This document shows positions 54,663-63,409 of a stretch of DNA of 64,000 nt, in pieces. The stretch lies in contig CAVONB010000002.1 of the NCBI GenBank assembly GCA_963697205.1, positions 372,001-436,000 on the forward strand, written 5' to 3'. The stretch is from CAVONB01 sp963697205 (lineage in GTDB: Bacteria > Pseudomonadota > Alphaproteobacteria > Rhizobiales > Hyphomicrobiaceae). Position 1 is the stretch's first letter; each line of letters opens with the position of its first letter. Below the pieces are notes generated by a model. The model had not been told where the DNA came from, ran no database searches, and worked only from the letters and a program-made list of their open reading frames with translations. A program made the position numbers and the translations under genes.

Positions 54663-56501
54663 TCACTCCGGCAGACCCGAGCGCGGCGACGGCGTTTCCG
54701 CCCGCTTGCGCTGGTCCTGGATGCGGCTGGCCTGCTTCTGCTTCTTGGGCGCCTTGGCTTGACCGGCCTCGATCAGGCCTTCGAGCAGCTTGCGCCGGAT
54801 CTTCACCTCATCCTCGGGCTCCGGCTTGAGCGTCAGCGCCTGTGACCACTGGAACCGCGCTTCCCGCTCGCGGCCGACTTTCCACAAGGCGTCACCCAGA
54901 TGGTCGTTGAGCACCGGATCCTCCGGCTTCAACTCGACCGCCCGCTCCAGATGCCGCACGGCTTCCTTGAAGTTGCCGAGCCGGTAGTGCGCCCAGCCGA
55001 GGCTGTCGACGATGTAGCCGTCGTCGGGCTTGAGCGAGACGGCTTTCTCGATCAGCGCCATGCCCTGCTTGAGGTTGCGGTTCTGGTCGATCCACGAATA
55101 GCCCAGGTAGTTCAGCACGAGCGGCTGGTCGGGCACGAGTTTCAGCGCGCGCTGCAGATCGGCTTCGGCCTGCGGCCACTTCTTCACGCGCTCATAGGAC
55201 GTCCCGCGCGCGTAGTAGTAGGTCCAGTGACGCTTCTCCGGCTTCTTGATCAAGGCGATCGCCTTGTCGTAGTAGCCGATCGCTTCGTCGTAGCGCTTGT
55301 GCGCGCGCATCACGCTGCCCAGTGCATCCAGCGGCCTGATATCGCGCGGATGCTGCGCAGCCACGCGCTCCAGCAGCGTCTTGGCTTCCTCCACCCGATC
55401 GAGCGAGTTGAGGTTGAGCGCCTTGCGGATATCGATCGAGGTCGCCAGCGGCGTGCCTCGGGGAATGAGATCGTAGAACTCGATCGCCGAGTCGTAGCGC
55501 TTCGTCGCCTCGTACGCGTTGGCCAGCCCCGCCAGGGCGAACGGCGAACGCGGCTCGAGGAACAGCGCAAAACGCAGATAGATCACGCCCACGCTGAGCC
55601 CGCCTTCGGACGTCAACGCCTCGCCCAGTCCATAGAAGACTTCCGCCAGGCCCTCCCGCGGTGTCGCCACCAACAGCTTCGGGCGCGGCGCCGCCTTGCG
55701 TGCAAGCTCGTCACGCAACGCGCGCGCCAAAGGATGCCCCTCGCCCGACACCTTGGCGATGTGCGTGCGGATGATCCGGCGCGCAAGCACCGCGTTGCCG
55801 GACGCCGCGGCATGGCGCGTATACGCCAGCGCCGTGCGCAGCGCGCGCGGGTCCTGCTTGAAGATCTGCTCGTAGGCTGCTGCGGCCTCCGGCCGGCGCC
55901 CCGCCACATCCGCGATCAAAGCCCTGTGATAGCGAAGGTAGTACTGCGCCCAGTCTGCCTGTCTGCCGATCTCCAGCGCCGCCAGGGCCTGATCCGGCTT
56001 GCCGTCGGCCAGCTGCACCCAACCCCGCGCCAGCGACGACGTGAGCTCGCCGATCGGCGAGTTGGCAGCCGACTTGAGATGTGCATCCGCGCGCGCGAAA
56101 TCTCCTGCCTTGAAGGCCTCGAGCGCCAGCAGCGTTTGCGCCGTGCGATGGACCGGCACCCGTTTGACGATCTGGCGGGCGAGCGGCAGGGCACGCGCCC
56201 AGTTGCCTTCCGAAGCCTCCATCAGAAACGTCTGCTCGATCAGCACACCGTTGTCGGGATCTCGATCGAGCGCAGCCTGATAGTAGCCCGCGGCCAGCGA
56301 GGTGTCGTAATCGCCCTTGGCGAAGCGCGCCGCCAGGTAGCTCCCCACGAGGGACCGCGCGCCAGAGCTTTGCGCCGTGACGGTCGCTATCGGCTTGTCG
56401 GGCGTGCGCGCCACCGCGTCGGGCACGACGGCGGCGGCCAGGATGCAACATCCGGCAAGCAACCCAAGAAGACCGACAGCGCGGGGAAGGCTTCGAGCCA
56501 T
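54663..56501 (-). CDS. Exported tetratricopeptide-repeat protein
   Basis: A 612-residue protein with a signal peptide (about residues 1-32, GLLGLLAGCCILAAAVVPDAVA; two adjacent Cys could form a lipobox). About a dozen TPR-like helix pairs follow, for example YYQAALDRDPDNGVLIEQ, RYDSAIEFYDLIPRG, KKWPQAEADLQRALKLVPDQ and FKEAVRHLERAVELKPEDPV. A Lys/Gln-rich C-terminal tail ends it. It is probably a periplasmic or outer-membrane-associated scaffold; its partner is unknown. It lies upstream of ispE on the same strand (227 bases), an arrangement found in many alphaproteobacteria. Confidence 0.9.
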   Translation of the reverse strand: MARSLPRAVGLLGLLAGCCILAAAVVPDAVARTPDKPIATVTAQSSGARSLVGSYLAARFAKGDYDTSLAAGYYQAALDRDPDNGVLIEQTFLMEASEGNWARALPLARQIVKRVPVHRTAQTLLALEAFKAGDFARADAHLKSAANSPIGELTSSLARGWVQLADGKPDQALAALEIGRQADWAQYYLRYHRALIADVAGRRPEAAAAYEQIFKQDPRALRTALAYTRHAAASGNAVLARRIIRTHIAKVSGEGHPLARALRDELARKAAPRPKLLVATPREGLAEVFYGLGEALTSEGGLSVGVIYLRFALFLEPRSPFALAGLANAYEATKRYDSAIEFYDLIPRGTPLATSIDIRKALNLNSLDRVEEAKTLLERVAAQHPRDIRPLDALGSVMRAHKRYDEAIGYYDKAIALIKKPEKRHWTYYYARGTSYERVKKWPQAEADLQRALKLVPDQPLVLNYLGYSWIDQNRNLKQGMALIEKAVSLKPDDGYIVDSLGWAHYRLGNFKEAVRHLERAVELKPEDPVLNDHLGDALWKVGREREARFQWSQALTLKPEPEDEVKIRRKLLEGLIEAGQAKAPKKQKQASRIQDQRKRAETPSPRSGLPE

Positions 56502-56632
56502 ACCACCTCATCCCATGTCAGGGCGCGCGAGCCGCCAATTCGGACGGCCGAGTCGCGCAATGTGAAGCACAGTACCGCAGATCGACGCGCCTTGGCGAGA
56601 TCGGCGAACCGCAGCGTGCCACACGATCACCT

Positions 56633-58315
56633 TCACTTTTTATTGCGCCATGGCAACACCAAAGGGTCCGATGACCACATCTGACTGCCCCCAGCGCGGC
56701 CCGCACGCCACTGCCTGCGATCTGCCAGGATTTCCCGGGCCGCATTATGGCCGGGCACGCCGGTGACACCGCCGCCCGGATGCGCGCTCGCCCCGCACAG
56801 GTAGAGACCGGCAAGCGGCAGGCGGTAGCGCGCATAGCCGAGCACCGGTCGCGTCGCAAACAGCTGGTCGAGCCCGAGCTGGCCATGAAAAATGTCGCCG
56901 TCCGCCATCCCGAACCGCCTCTCCAGATCGAGCGGCGACAGGATTTGGCGCGCCAGCACGCTTGCTGCAAAATTCGGCGCATGCCGGTCGACCGTCGCGA
57001 TCACCAGATCCGCGAACGCCTCTTTCTCCGATGGATCGGCCCACGACCGCGGCGCCGGCAGACGCGGCGCCACATGCTGCACGAACAGGCTCGCGACGTG
57101 TTGGCCGGCCGGCGCCAGGCTGGGATCGAGCACGGAGGGAATGAGCATTTCCACCACCGGCTCGCGCGACCAGCCGTCCGCGCGCGCATCGAGATAGGCC
57201 CGTTCCAGGTATCCCATCGTCGGTCCGATCACGATTCCCGAGCCGTGATGCGGCCCAGCCGTCGTCCCGGGCCGGCATGTGAAATCCGGCAGCGCCGACA
57301 GCGCCACGTTCATGCGGAATGTGCCTGACCCCGTGCGGATCGCCTGGAAGCGCGCGCCGACCTCCGCGGGCACCGCATCGGCCGGCACCAGGTCGCGCAT
57401 CAGCGGCTTGGCGCCCACCGCCGCGGCCACCGCGCGCGCAGCGATCTCCTCGCCCGTATCGAGCACCACCCCGCTCGCCCGCCCGTCGTTTACGAGGACC
57501 CTGCCGACCTGCGCGCCGGTCCGGATGTGCACGCCGGCCTCACGCGCCGCCCCCTCGAGCGCCGCACTGATCGCACCCATGCCGCCCACCGCATGGCCCC
57601 ACACGCCCATCTTGCCATTCACTTCGCCGAAGCAGTGGTGCAGGAGCACGTAGGCCGTGCCCGGCGTCGACGGCGCCGCGTACGCGCCCACGATCCCGTC
57701 GAAGGCGAACGCCGCCTTGACGTGATCGTTCTCGAACCAGCCGTCGAGAAAGTCCGCCGCGCTGCGCGTGAACAGATCAACCAGCAGCCGCTGGTCCTCG
57801 ATGCCCAGGCCATAGACGCGCCGCCCGAGCCCGAGCGATCCGACGAGCCCTGCAAGGCCCTCGCCTGCGTTCGGCGGCGTGCGCAACACGAGGTCCTGCA
57901 ACACCGCCGCAGCGCGCCCCAGCGCCGCATCGTAGTCGGGCAGCCGCTGCGCATCACGCGGCGAGAACGCCGCAATCGCCTGCTGCCGGGCCTCCAGCCC
58001 GTACGGCATCACCAGCCCGCGCGCAGCGTCGATCGGCCAGAAGTTGGCCACCGGCCGCTCCACGATCGTGAGACCGTGTCGCTTGAGATCGAGATCCCGA
58101 ATCACTTTCGGATTGAGCAGGCTGACCGTGTACGCCGCGACCGAGTTGCGAAACCCGGGATGGAACGTCTCCGTCAGCGCCGCCCCGCCCAAAACCGCGT
58201 TCTTCTCCACGACGAGGACGCCGAGACCGGCGCGCGCGAGATAGGTGGCACACACCAGTCCGTTGTGCCCGCCGCCGATGACCACGACGTCGTAAGGCGT
58301 GCGCTGCGTCGACAT
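56633..58315 (-). CDS. FAD-dependent oxidoreductase, phytoene desaturase/PYROXD2-like
   Basis: A 560-residue flavoprotein. The FAD-binding Rossmann motif is VVVIGGGHNGLVCATYLARAG at residue 10, with VVEKNAVLGGAALTE after it. The C-terminal FAD block reads YLCGASAHPGGGVTGVPGHNAA, typical of the carotenoid-desaturase-like NAD(P)/FAD oxidoreductases. No carotenoid genes are adjacent, so the PYROXD2-like subgroup of unknown substrate fits better than true phytoene desaturase. The last 20 residues are a non-conserved tail. ATG 58315 is the first residue of the motif-proximal N-terminus. It is divergent from the hydroxyacid dehydrogenase gene. Confidence 0.88.
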   Translation of the reverse strand: MSTQRTPYDVVVIGGGHNGLVCATYLARAGLGVLVVEKNAVLGGAALTETFHPGFRNSVAAYTVSLLNPKVIRDLDLKRHGLTIVERPVANFWPIDAARGLVMPYGLEARQQAIAAFSPRDAQRLPDYDAALGRAAAVLQDLVLRTPPNAGEGLAGLVGSLGLGRRVYGLGIEDQRLLVDLFTRSAADFLDGWFENDHVKAAFAFDGIVGAYAAPSTPGTAYVLLHHCFGEVNGKMGVWGHAVGGMGAISAALEGAAREAGVHIRTGAQVGRVLVNDGRASGVVLDTGEEIAARAVAAAVGAKPLMRDLVPADAVPAEVGARFQAIRTGSGTFRMNVALSALPDFTCRPGTTAGPHHGSGIVIGPTMGYLERAYLDARADGWSREPVVEMLIPSVLDPSLAPAGQHVASLFVQHVAPRLPAPRSWADPSEKEAFADLVIATVDRHAPNFAASVLARQILSPLDLERRFGMADGDIFHGQLGLDQLFATRPVLGYARYRLPLAGLYLCGASAHPGGGVTGVPGHNAAREILADRRQWRAGRAGGSQMWSSDPLVLPWRNKK

Positions 58316-58505
58316 TTCCGTCCTGATCGAGTGCCTGGCCGTTGCGGTCCGTCCTCGCCCGGTGGCCGCGCCGTCAATTGTGGCACGTCGTCGGGGATGC
58401 TACGAGGCCCCAGAGTAGCGGCCGGACAAGCATTGGCCCGCCCGCCTCGACCATCCGCCCCGACCATCCGACAAGATCGGCGGTCAAGCCAGACCGGAGC
58501 CCCAA

Positions 58506-59480
58506 ATGTCCAAGCCCGCGCTCTTGATGACAGGTCCCATGATGCCGCTCATCGAGACGGGGCTCGCACCCGTCTACACGGTCCACCGGCTCTGGCAGGC
58601 CGACGACCGCGAGGCGCTGCTGGCCCGTGTCGGTCCCGAGATCGAGGCGGTGTGCACTGGTGGCCATACCGGCGTGAAGACCGATGCGGCCATGATCGCC
58701 CGGCTGCCGAAATTGCGCGTCATCGCCAACTTCGGTGTCGGCTACGATTCCATCGACGCCCCTGCCGCCGCAGCCCGCGGCATTGTCGTTACCAACACGC
58801 CGGACGTCCTGACCGAGGAGGTCGCCGATACCGCGCTCGGCCTGCTTCTGATGACCGTGCGCGAGCTCTCGAAGGCCGAAAACCACCTCCGCGGCGGCCA
58901 TTGGGGCGAAAAGGGCGATTACCGCCTGACGCCGGGATCCCTGCGCGACCGCTCGGTCGGAATCGCCGGCCTCGGCCGCATCGGCAAAGCGATCGCGCGG
59001 CGCTGCGAGGCATTCGGCCTGCCGGTCAGCTACTATGGCCGCTCGAAACAACAGGGTGTGACATATCCGCACTACGCCACGCTCACGGAGCTGGCAAAGG
59101 CCGTGGACACCCTGATCGTCGTCACCCCCGGCGGACCCGAGACCAACAAGATGGTGAACGCTGAAGTGCTCGCCGCCTTGGGTCCGCGCGGCGTGGTGAT
59201 CAACGTCGCCCGAGGCTCGGTGATCGACGAAGCGGCATTGATTTCGGCCCTCAGAGAACGCCGCATCGAGGCGGCGGGCCTCGATGTGTTCGTCAACGAG
59301 CCCAAACTGAGCCCGGAATTTCTGTCCCTCGACAACGTTGTGCTCACACCACACGTGGGATCGGGGTCTCAGTACACGCGAAACCTGATGGCTCAGCTTG
59401 TCGTCGACAACCTTCTGGCCTACGCCGAGCGCCAGCCACCGCTCACGCCTGTCACGGAGACCGCATTCCGTAACTGGTGA
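58506..59480 (+). CDS. D-2-hydroxyacid dehydrogenase (GhrB-like)
   Basis: A 324-residue NAD(P)-dependent D-isomer 2-hydroxyacid dehydrogenase. The Rossmann motif is GIAGLGRIGKAIARR. Catalytic residues are visible: Arg in VINVARGSVIDE, Glu in DVFVNEPKL and His in VLTPHVGSGS. The substrate-binding N-terminal part contains IANFGVGYDSIDAPAA. Members reduce glyoxylate and hydroxypyruvate or related keto acids. ATG 58506 is 190 bases from the divergent flavoprotein gene. The specific substrate is not predictable. Confidence 0.9.
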   Translation: MSKPALLMTGPMMPLIETGLAPVYTVHRLWQADDREALLARVGPEIEAVCTGGHTGVKTDAAMIARLPKLRVIANFGVGYDSIDAPAAAARGIVVTNTPDVLTEEVADTALGLLLMTVRELSKAENHLRGGHWGEKGDYRLTPGSLRDRSVGIAGLGRIGKAIARRCEAFGLPVSYYGRSKQQGVTYPHYATLTELAKAVDTLIVVTPGGPETNKMVNAEVLAALGPRGVVINVARGSVIDEAALISALRERRIEAAGLDVFVNEPKLSPEFLSLDNVVLTPHVGSGSQYTRNLMAQLVVDNLLAYAERQPPLTPVTETAFRNW

Positions 59481-59643
59481 AAACTACCGGGGGGTTGTAA
59501 TTCGGGCACTTGACGTACGACCTCAAGTCTGAACACTCGAAGCCTTAGATGTCACTTTGGTGACACCTGATCGACATCAATGTCGATTAAGGGATGTTTA
59601 GGGGGTGGGACTTTATCCTCGGTTATCCGGTCAGCGCGTATTG

Positions 59644-59937
59644 ATGATCCGGCGAATCGTGGAGTGGAGTGCATTTATGGTCGTTTTGCCGCGGATCCTG
59701 CAAGGTTCGGCCCTCGTGCTGGACACCGACGTACCGGTCTCCGGCATGTCGATGGGGGATTTCGTGACCGGCATGCTCCTGACCGCCCTGATCCCGGCCG
59801 CCATCTGGTGCGCGATCCTCAAGGTCGCCGACATCGCCTTCCGCTTCGAGCTCCCCTGGCAGACATTCGCGGGTGTCGCCGTGGTCATCGCCACGTTCCT
59901 GGGCGGCATCTATAGCTGCCTCGTCCGCAACGCCTGA
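59644..59937 (+). CDS. Small membrane protein, unknown function
   Basis: About 97 residues with three hydrophobic segments (VEWSAFMVVLPRIL, GMLLTALIPAAIWCAILKVAD and TFAGVAVVIATFLGGIYSCLV). The start is uncertain: ATG 59644 gives a natural N-terminus (MIRRIVEW), ATG 59677 has the better ribosome binding site (GGAG seven bases upstream), and a GTG at 59605 is also possible. No family was recognised. It follows the hydroxyacid dehydrogenase on the same strand after about 160 AT-richer bases that may hold its own promoter. Confidence 0.6.
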   Translation: MIRRIVEWSAFMVVLPRILQGSALVLDTDVPVSGMSMGDFVTGMLLTALIPAAIWCAILKVADIAFRFELPWQTFAGVAVVIATFLGGIYSCLVRNA

Positions 59938-60020
59938 CGCGACCCGCCACACGCCTCAACACCACAGGTCTGCAACCTGAACCGCAGCCTCACCGGCGCG
60001 CGCGATGCTACACCGTCACC

Positions 60021-60362
60021 TCAGCCATCCCACGAGCACACGAGCCGCCGGCACGTCCGCCGCTGATCGCCCGGTCCCACCTGGCAACGCGTCGGCACGA
60101 ACCGGCACGTCCGGCAGGAATAGGCCGAGATGCAGCCCCGATAGGCGCCACCCTTGGTGAACGAGCATTGCAGAACGGTCTGACAGTCGCGCTGCGGATC
60201 GGGCGGCTGCTGGGCCGACGCCGGCTGAGCAGCCAGTGACAAGAGCCCGGCCGCCACCATGGCGCCCAGGCCGGCCAATGCCACACGCCGAAACGGTCTC
60301 TGCCAGCCGCTGCGCGCCGCGCGCCCACCGCGCGCCTTCCCGCGAACCGGACACATGCGCAT
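60021..60362 (-). CDS. Small secreted cysteine-rich protein
   Basis: A 113-residue protein from ATG 60362, with GGGAGG seven bases upstream. A basic N-terminus and hydrophobic stretch (about 30-55, VALAGLGAMVAAGLLSLAA) end at a likely cleavage site PASAQQ. The mature part is about 55 residues with eight cysteines (spaced CQTVLQC, GCISAYSC, RTC, TRC, TCRRLVC), enough for four disulfides. Basic and compact. No family was recognised; a periplasmic or secreted role is likely. It lies downstream of sdhA, where sdhB would normally be. Confidence 0.65.
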   Translation of the reverse strand: MRMCPVRGKARGGRAARSGWQRPFRRVALAGLGAMVAAGLLSLAAQPASAQQPPDPQRDCQTVLQCSFTKGGAYRGCISAYSCRTCRFVPTRCQVGPGDQRRTCRRLVCSWDG

Positions 60363-60549
60363 GACACCACCTCCCGCGACCATCTGGGCGTCCGCACAAA
60401 CCGGAGCCGCACACCGTCGAGGGAACCGCAAAAACCCCGCGCACCACAACCCAGTTGGTGCACGCGATCGCGCATGAACGTTAACGTGTGCCACCGAGGG
60501 CACGCCCGCATCCCCGCGCGGACGCGGCCGCCCTGTGAGCGCAAACCCT

Positions 60550-62395
60550 CTAGTACACGCGCGCCTTGGGCTCGATGTAGCTGACCTCGTTCGTCATCGT
60601 GAACGTGTTCACCGCGCGATAGTCGAGGCGCACCGCCTGGGCTTCGATATCCGCCCAGGCCAGCGTGTGCTTCATCCACTTGGCGTCGTCGCGGTCGGGA
60701 TAGTCCTCCCGCGCATGCGCCCCGCGGCTTTCAGTGCGATTGCGTGCGCCCGCGACCGTGACCGCCGCCTGCGCGATCAGGTTGTCGTACTCGAGGGTTT
60801 CGATCAGGTCGGAGTTCCAGACCAGCGAGCGGTCGGTGACGCGGATGTCGCGGCTCGCCTTCCAGACCTCGCTGATGAGCTTGACGCCTTCCTCGAGGAT
60901 CGGGCCGTCGCGGAACACCGCGCAGTTGGTCTGCATCACGCGCTGCATGCTGCAGCCGCAGCGCCGACGTCGGCGTGCCGCCGTTGGCGTGCCGCAGACG
61001 ATCGAGCCGCGCAAGCGCACGTTCAGCCGAATCCTTGGGCAGTGTCGGCATCGCCGTGCCCTTCTCGGTCGTCTCCGCTGCGCGCAGGCCGGCGGCACGG
61101 CCGAACACCACGAGGTCGATCAGCGAATTGGAGCCGAGTCGGTTGGCGCCGTGCACGGACACGGACGCCGCCTCGCCGATGGCCATCAGACCCGGCACGT
61201 AAGTGTTGGCGTCTCCGCCCTTCGCAGCCCGCACCTCGCCGTGGAAGTTCGTCGGAATGCCACCCATGTTGTAGTGCACCGTCGGAATGACGGGGATCGG
61301 CTGCCGACGCAGATCGACGCCGGCAAAGATCTTGGCGCTCTCCGTAATGCCCGGCAGGCGCTCGGCCAGGATCTTGGGATCGAGATGGTCGAGGTGCAGG
61401 AAGATATGGTCCTTGTCCTTGCCGACGCCGCGGCCCTCGCGGATCTCGATCGTCATCGAGCGGGACACGACGTCGCGCGAGGCGAGGTCCTTGGCGTGCG
61501 GCGCATACCGCTCCATGAACCGCTCGCCCTCCGAGTTCGTCAGATACCCGCCCTCGCCGCGCGAGCCCTCGGTGATCAACACGCCCGCGCCGTAGATGCC
61601 GGTCGGATGGAACTGGACGAACTCCATGTCCTGCAGCGGCAGGCCGGCGCGCAGCACCATCGCGTTGCCGTCGCCGGTGCAGGTGTGCGCCGACGTGCAC
61701 GAGAAGTAGGCGCGCCCGTAACCGCCGGTCGCCAGCACGGTCTTGCGGGCATTGAAGCGGTGAATGGTGCCGTCATCGAGATTGAGCGCGATGATGCCGT
61801 GGCAGGCTCCGTCCTGGTCCATGATCAGGTCGAGCGCGAAATACTCGATGAAGAATTCCGCCGAGTGCCTGAGGCTCTGGCCGTAGAGCGTATGCAGCAT
61901 GGCATGACCGGTGCGGTCGGCAGCCGCGCACGTGCGCTGCGCCGGCGGCCCCTCGCCGAACTCCGTGGTCATGCCGCCGAACGGACGCTGGTAGATCCGC
62001 CCGTCCTCGGTGCGGCTGAACGGCACGCCGTAGTGCTCGAGCTCGTAGACCGCTTCCGGCGCGTTGCGGCACAGGTACTCGATCGCGTCCTGGTCGCCGA
62101 GCCAGTCGGCGCCCTTCACGGTGTCGAACATGTGCCAGCGCCAGTCGTCGGCGCCCATGTTGCCGAGCGCCGCGGCAACACCACCCTGCGCCGCCACCGT
62201 GTGCGAGCGCGTGGGAAACACCTTGGTCACGCAGGCTGTCTTGAGTCCCGCCTCCGCGCATCCCAGCGTGGCGCGAAGCCCCGCACCGCCGGCGCCCACG
62301 ACGACCACATCGTAGGTGTGATCGGTGATCGGATAGGCCTTGCCGTTGATCGCGGGTGCCGAGGCCCCGTTGCTGCCCTTGGTCGTCGCCGCCAT
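60550..62395 (-). pseudogene. sdhA: Succinate dehydrogenase flavoprotein subunit, with a +1 frameshift
   Basis: SdhA oxidises succinate to fumarate in the TCA cycle with covalent FAD. It starts at ATG 62395. The N-terminal part is intact: VVVVGAGGAGLRATLG, the FAD-linked His in TRSHTVAAQGG, VQFHPTGIYGAG and HGANRLGSNSLID. Near 60951-60955 one extra base breaks the frame within LRL...MQRVMQTNCAVFRD. The second part then runs to 60550, ending in SYIEPKARVY, the normal SdhA C-terminus, and includes SRGAHAREDYPDRDD. Removing one base gives a full-length protein of about 614 residues, so a sequence error is likely. sdhC and sdhD precede it; sdhB does not follow. Confidence 0.9.
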
Positions 62396-62400
62396 CGTAT

Positions 62401-62795
62401 TTACGCTCCGAAGCTCAGTTTCAACACCGCGAAAAGTCCGGCCGCACCGACGAGGATCGGAGAAGAAGGTGTTGAGCAGGAGAAGGGCGATCTTGGCGCC
62501 TTCGCTGTGAACGTAGTCCTCGATGATCATCTGCATGCCGAGCCGCATGTGCATCGCCATGGATACGAGGAACAGCGCCATCGGGATTGCCACCAGCGGG
62601 CTTGACAAGCATGCGGCGCACGACCACGTAGTCGGCGCCGACGATGGTCGCGACGACCCACAGCAGGTAAGCGACCAGCACAAGGTTGGCGACCGCGGTC
62701 ACGCGCTGCATCCAGAAGTGATCGGCGCCTTCCTTGGCCGATCCCAGCCGCCGGACGTTCTTCAGCGGCGTGCGCATCTTACCGGTATGGTTCAT
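62401..62795 (-). pseudogene. sdhD: Succinate dehydrogenase membrane anchor subunit, two +1 frameshifts
   Basis: SdhD anchors the SdhAB catalytic part to the membrane and helps bind haem and quinone. It starts at ATG 62795 (MNHTGKMRTPLKNVRRLGSA), and HFWMQRVTAVANLVLVAYLL forms TM1. The frame breaks at about 62597; removing one base gives LVAIPMALFLVSMAMHMRLG, containing the haem-ligand His region. It breaks again at about 62458; removing one base gives ILVGAAGLFAVLKLSFGA and stop TAA at 62403-62401. The reconstructed protein is about 130 residues, normal. Two single-base insertions in 400 bases suggest poor sequence here or real decay. Confidence 0.85.
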
Positions 62796-62798
62796 GGC

Positions 62799-63218
62799 TC
62801 AGGCTCCCCCGCGCTGCGCGTAGACGAACACCCAGAACAGCACCGTCAGCCCCACCGACACCAGGATCGTCATCCACGACAATAGATTGACCGTGGGCAG
62901 ATCGAGGCCGCGACCTGTATCCCAGATCAGATGCCGCACGCCGCCGACCAGATGATGGAAAAGTGCCCAGGTGAACCCGAGCAGCACCACCAGGCCCAGC
63001 GGCGACGTCACCCAGCCATTGACGAAGGCATAGTATTTTTCGCCTGAAGCCGCCCCGTAGAGCCACCACGTCAGGATCAGGGTGCCGAAGTAGAGGGCCA
63101 TGCCCGTCAACCGGTGGACGATCGACATCACCATGTTGATGAGCGGCCGATACACCTGCAGATGCGGCGAGAGTGGGCGCTCCACCGTGCCTTTTCCTTC
63201 AATCCGAGCGTCAGCCAT
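62799..63218 (-). CDS. sdhC: Succinate dehydrogenase cytochrome b556 subunit
   Basis: A 139-residue membrane subunit from ATG 63218, after GGAGAGACGG. Family features: RPLSPHLQVYRPLINMVMSIVHRLTGM (the Ser/His quinone and haem region), three membrane helices, and HHLVGGVRHLIWDTG with the axial-ligand His region. It pairs with SdhD to bind haem b and ubiquinone. It leads the leftward sdhC-sdhD-sdhA cluster, with 3 bases to sdhD. Unlike its two downstream neighbours it has no frameshift. Confidence 0.95.
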   Translation of the reverse strand: MADARIEGKGTVERPLSPHLQVYRPLINMVMSIVHRLTGMALYFGTLILTWWLYGAASGEKYYAFVNGWVTSPLGLVVLLGFTWALFHHLVGGVRHLIWDTGRGLDLPTVNLLSWMTILVSVGLTVLFWVFVYAQRGGA

Positions 63219-63409
63219 CCGTCTCTCCATGCCTCCGGACCCCGGCGCCTTTTAGCGCGCACCAGCCGGGCTCGCAATTCGCGTATCGACAGGTCAGGCA
63301 GGCAATTGTGCGCAAGAGCCGTGGACAGCGCCACGATCGGAGGCATGCGCCAACCTCAAGAGGGCCTACAGAGGACCTCCAGGGGACCGCCCCGGGCCCC
63401 CGTTGGTCG

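Noticed and set aside
56633..58315. Calling the flavoprotein a carotenoid phytoene desaturase (crtI)
   Set aside because: There is no carotenoid gene in the neighbourhood, and the motifs fit the broader PYROXD2-like group equally well or better.
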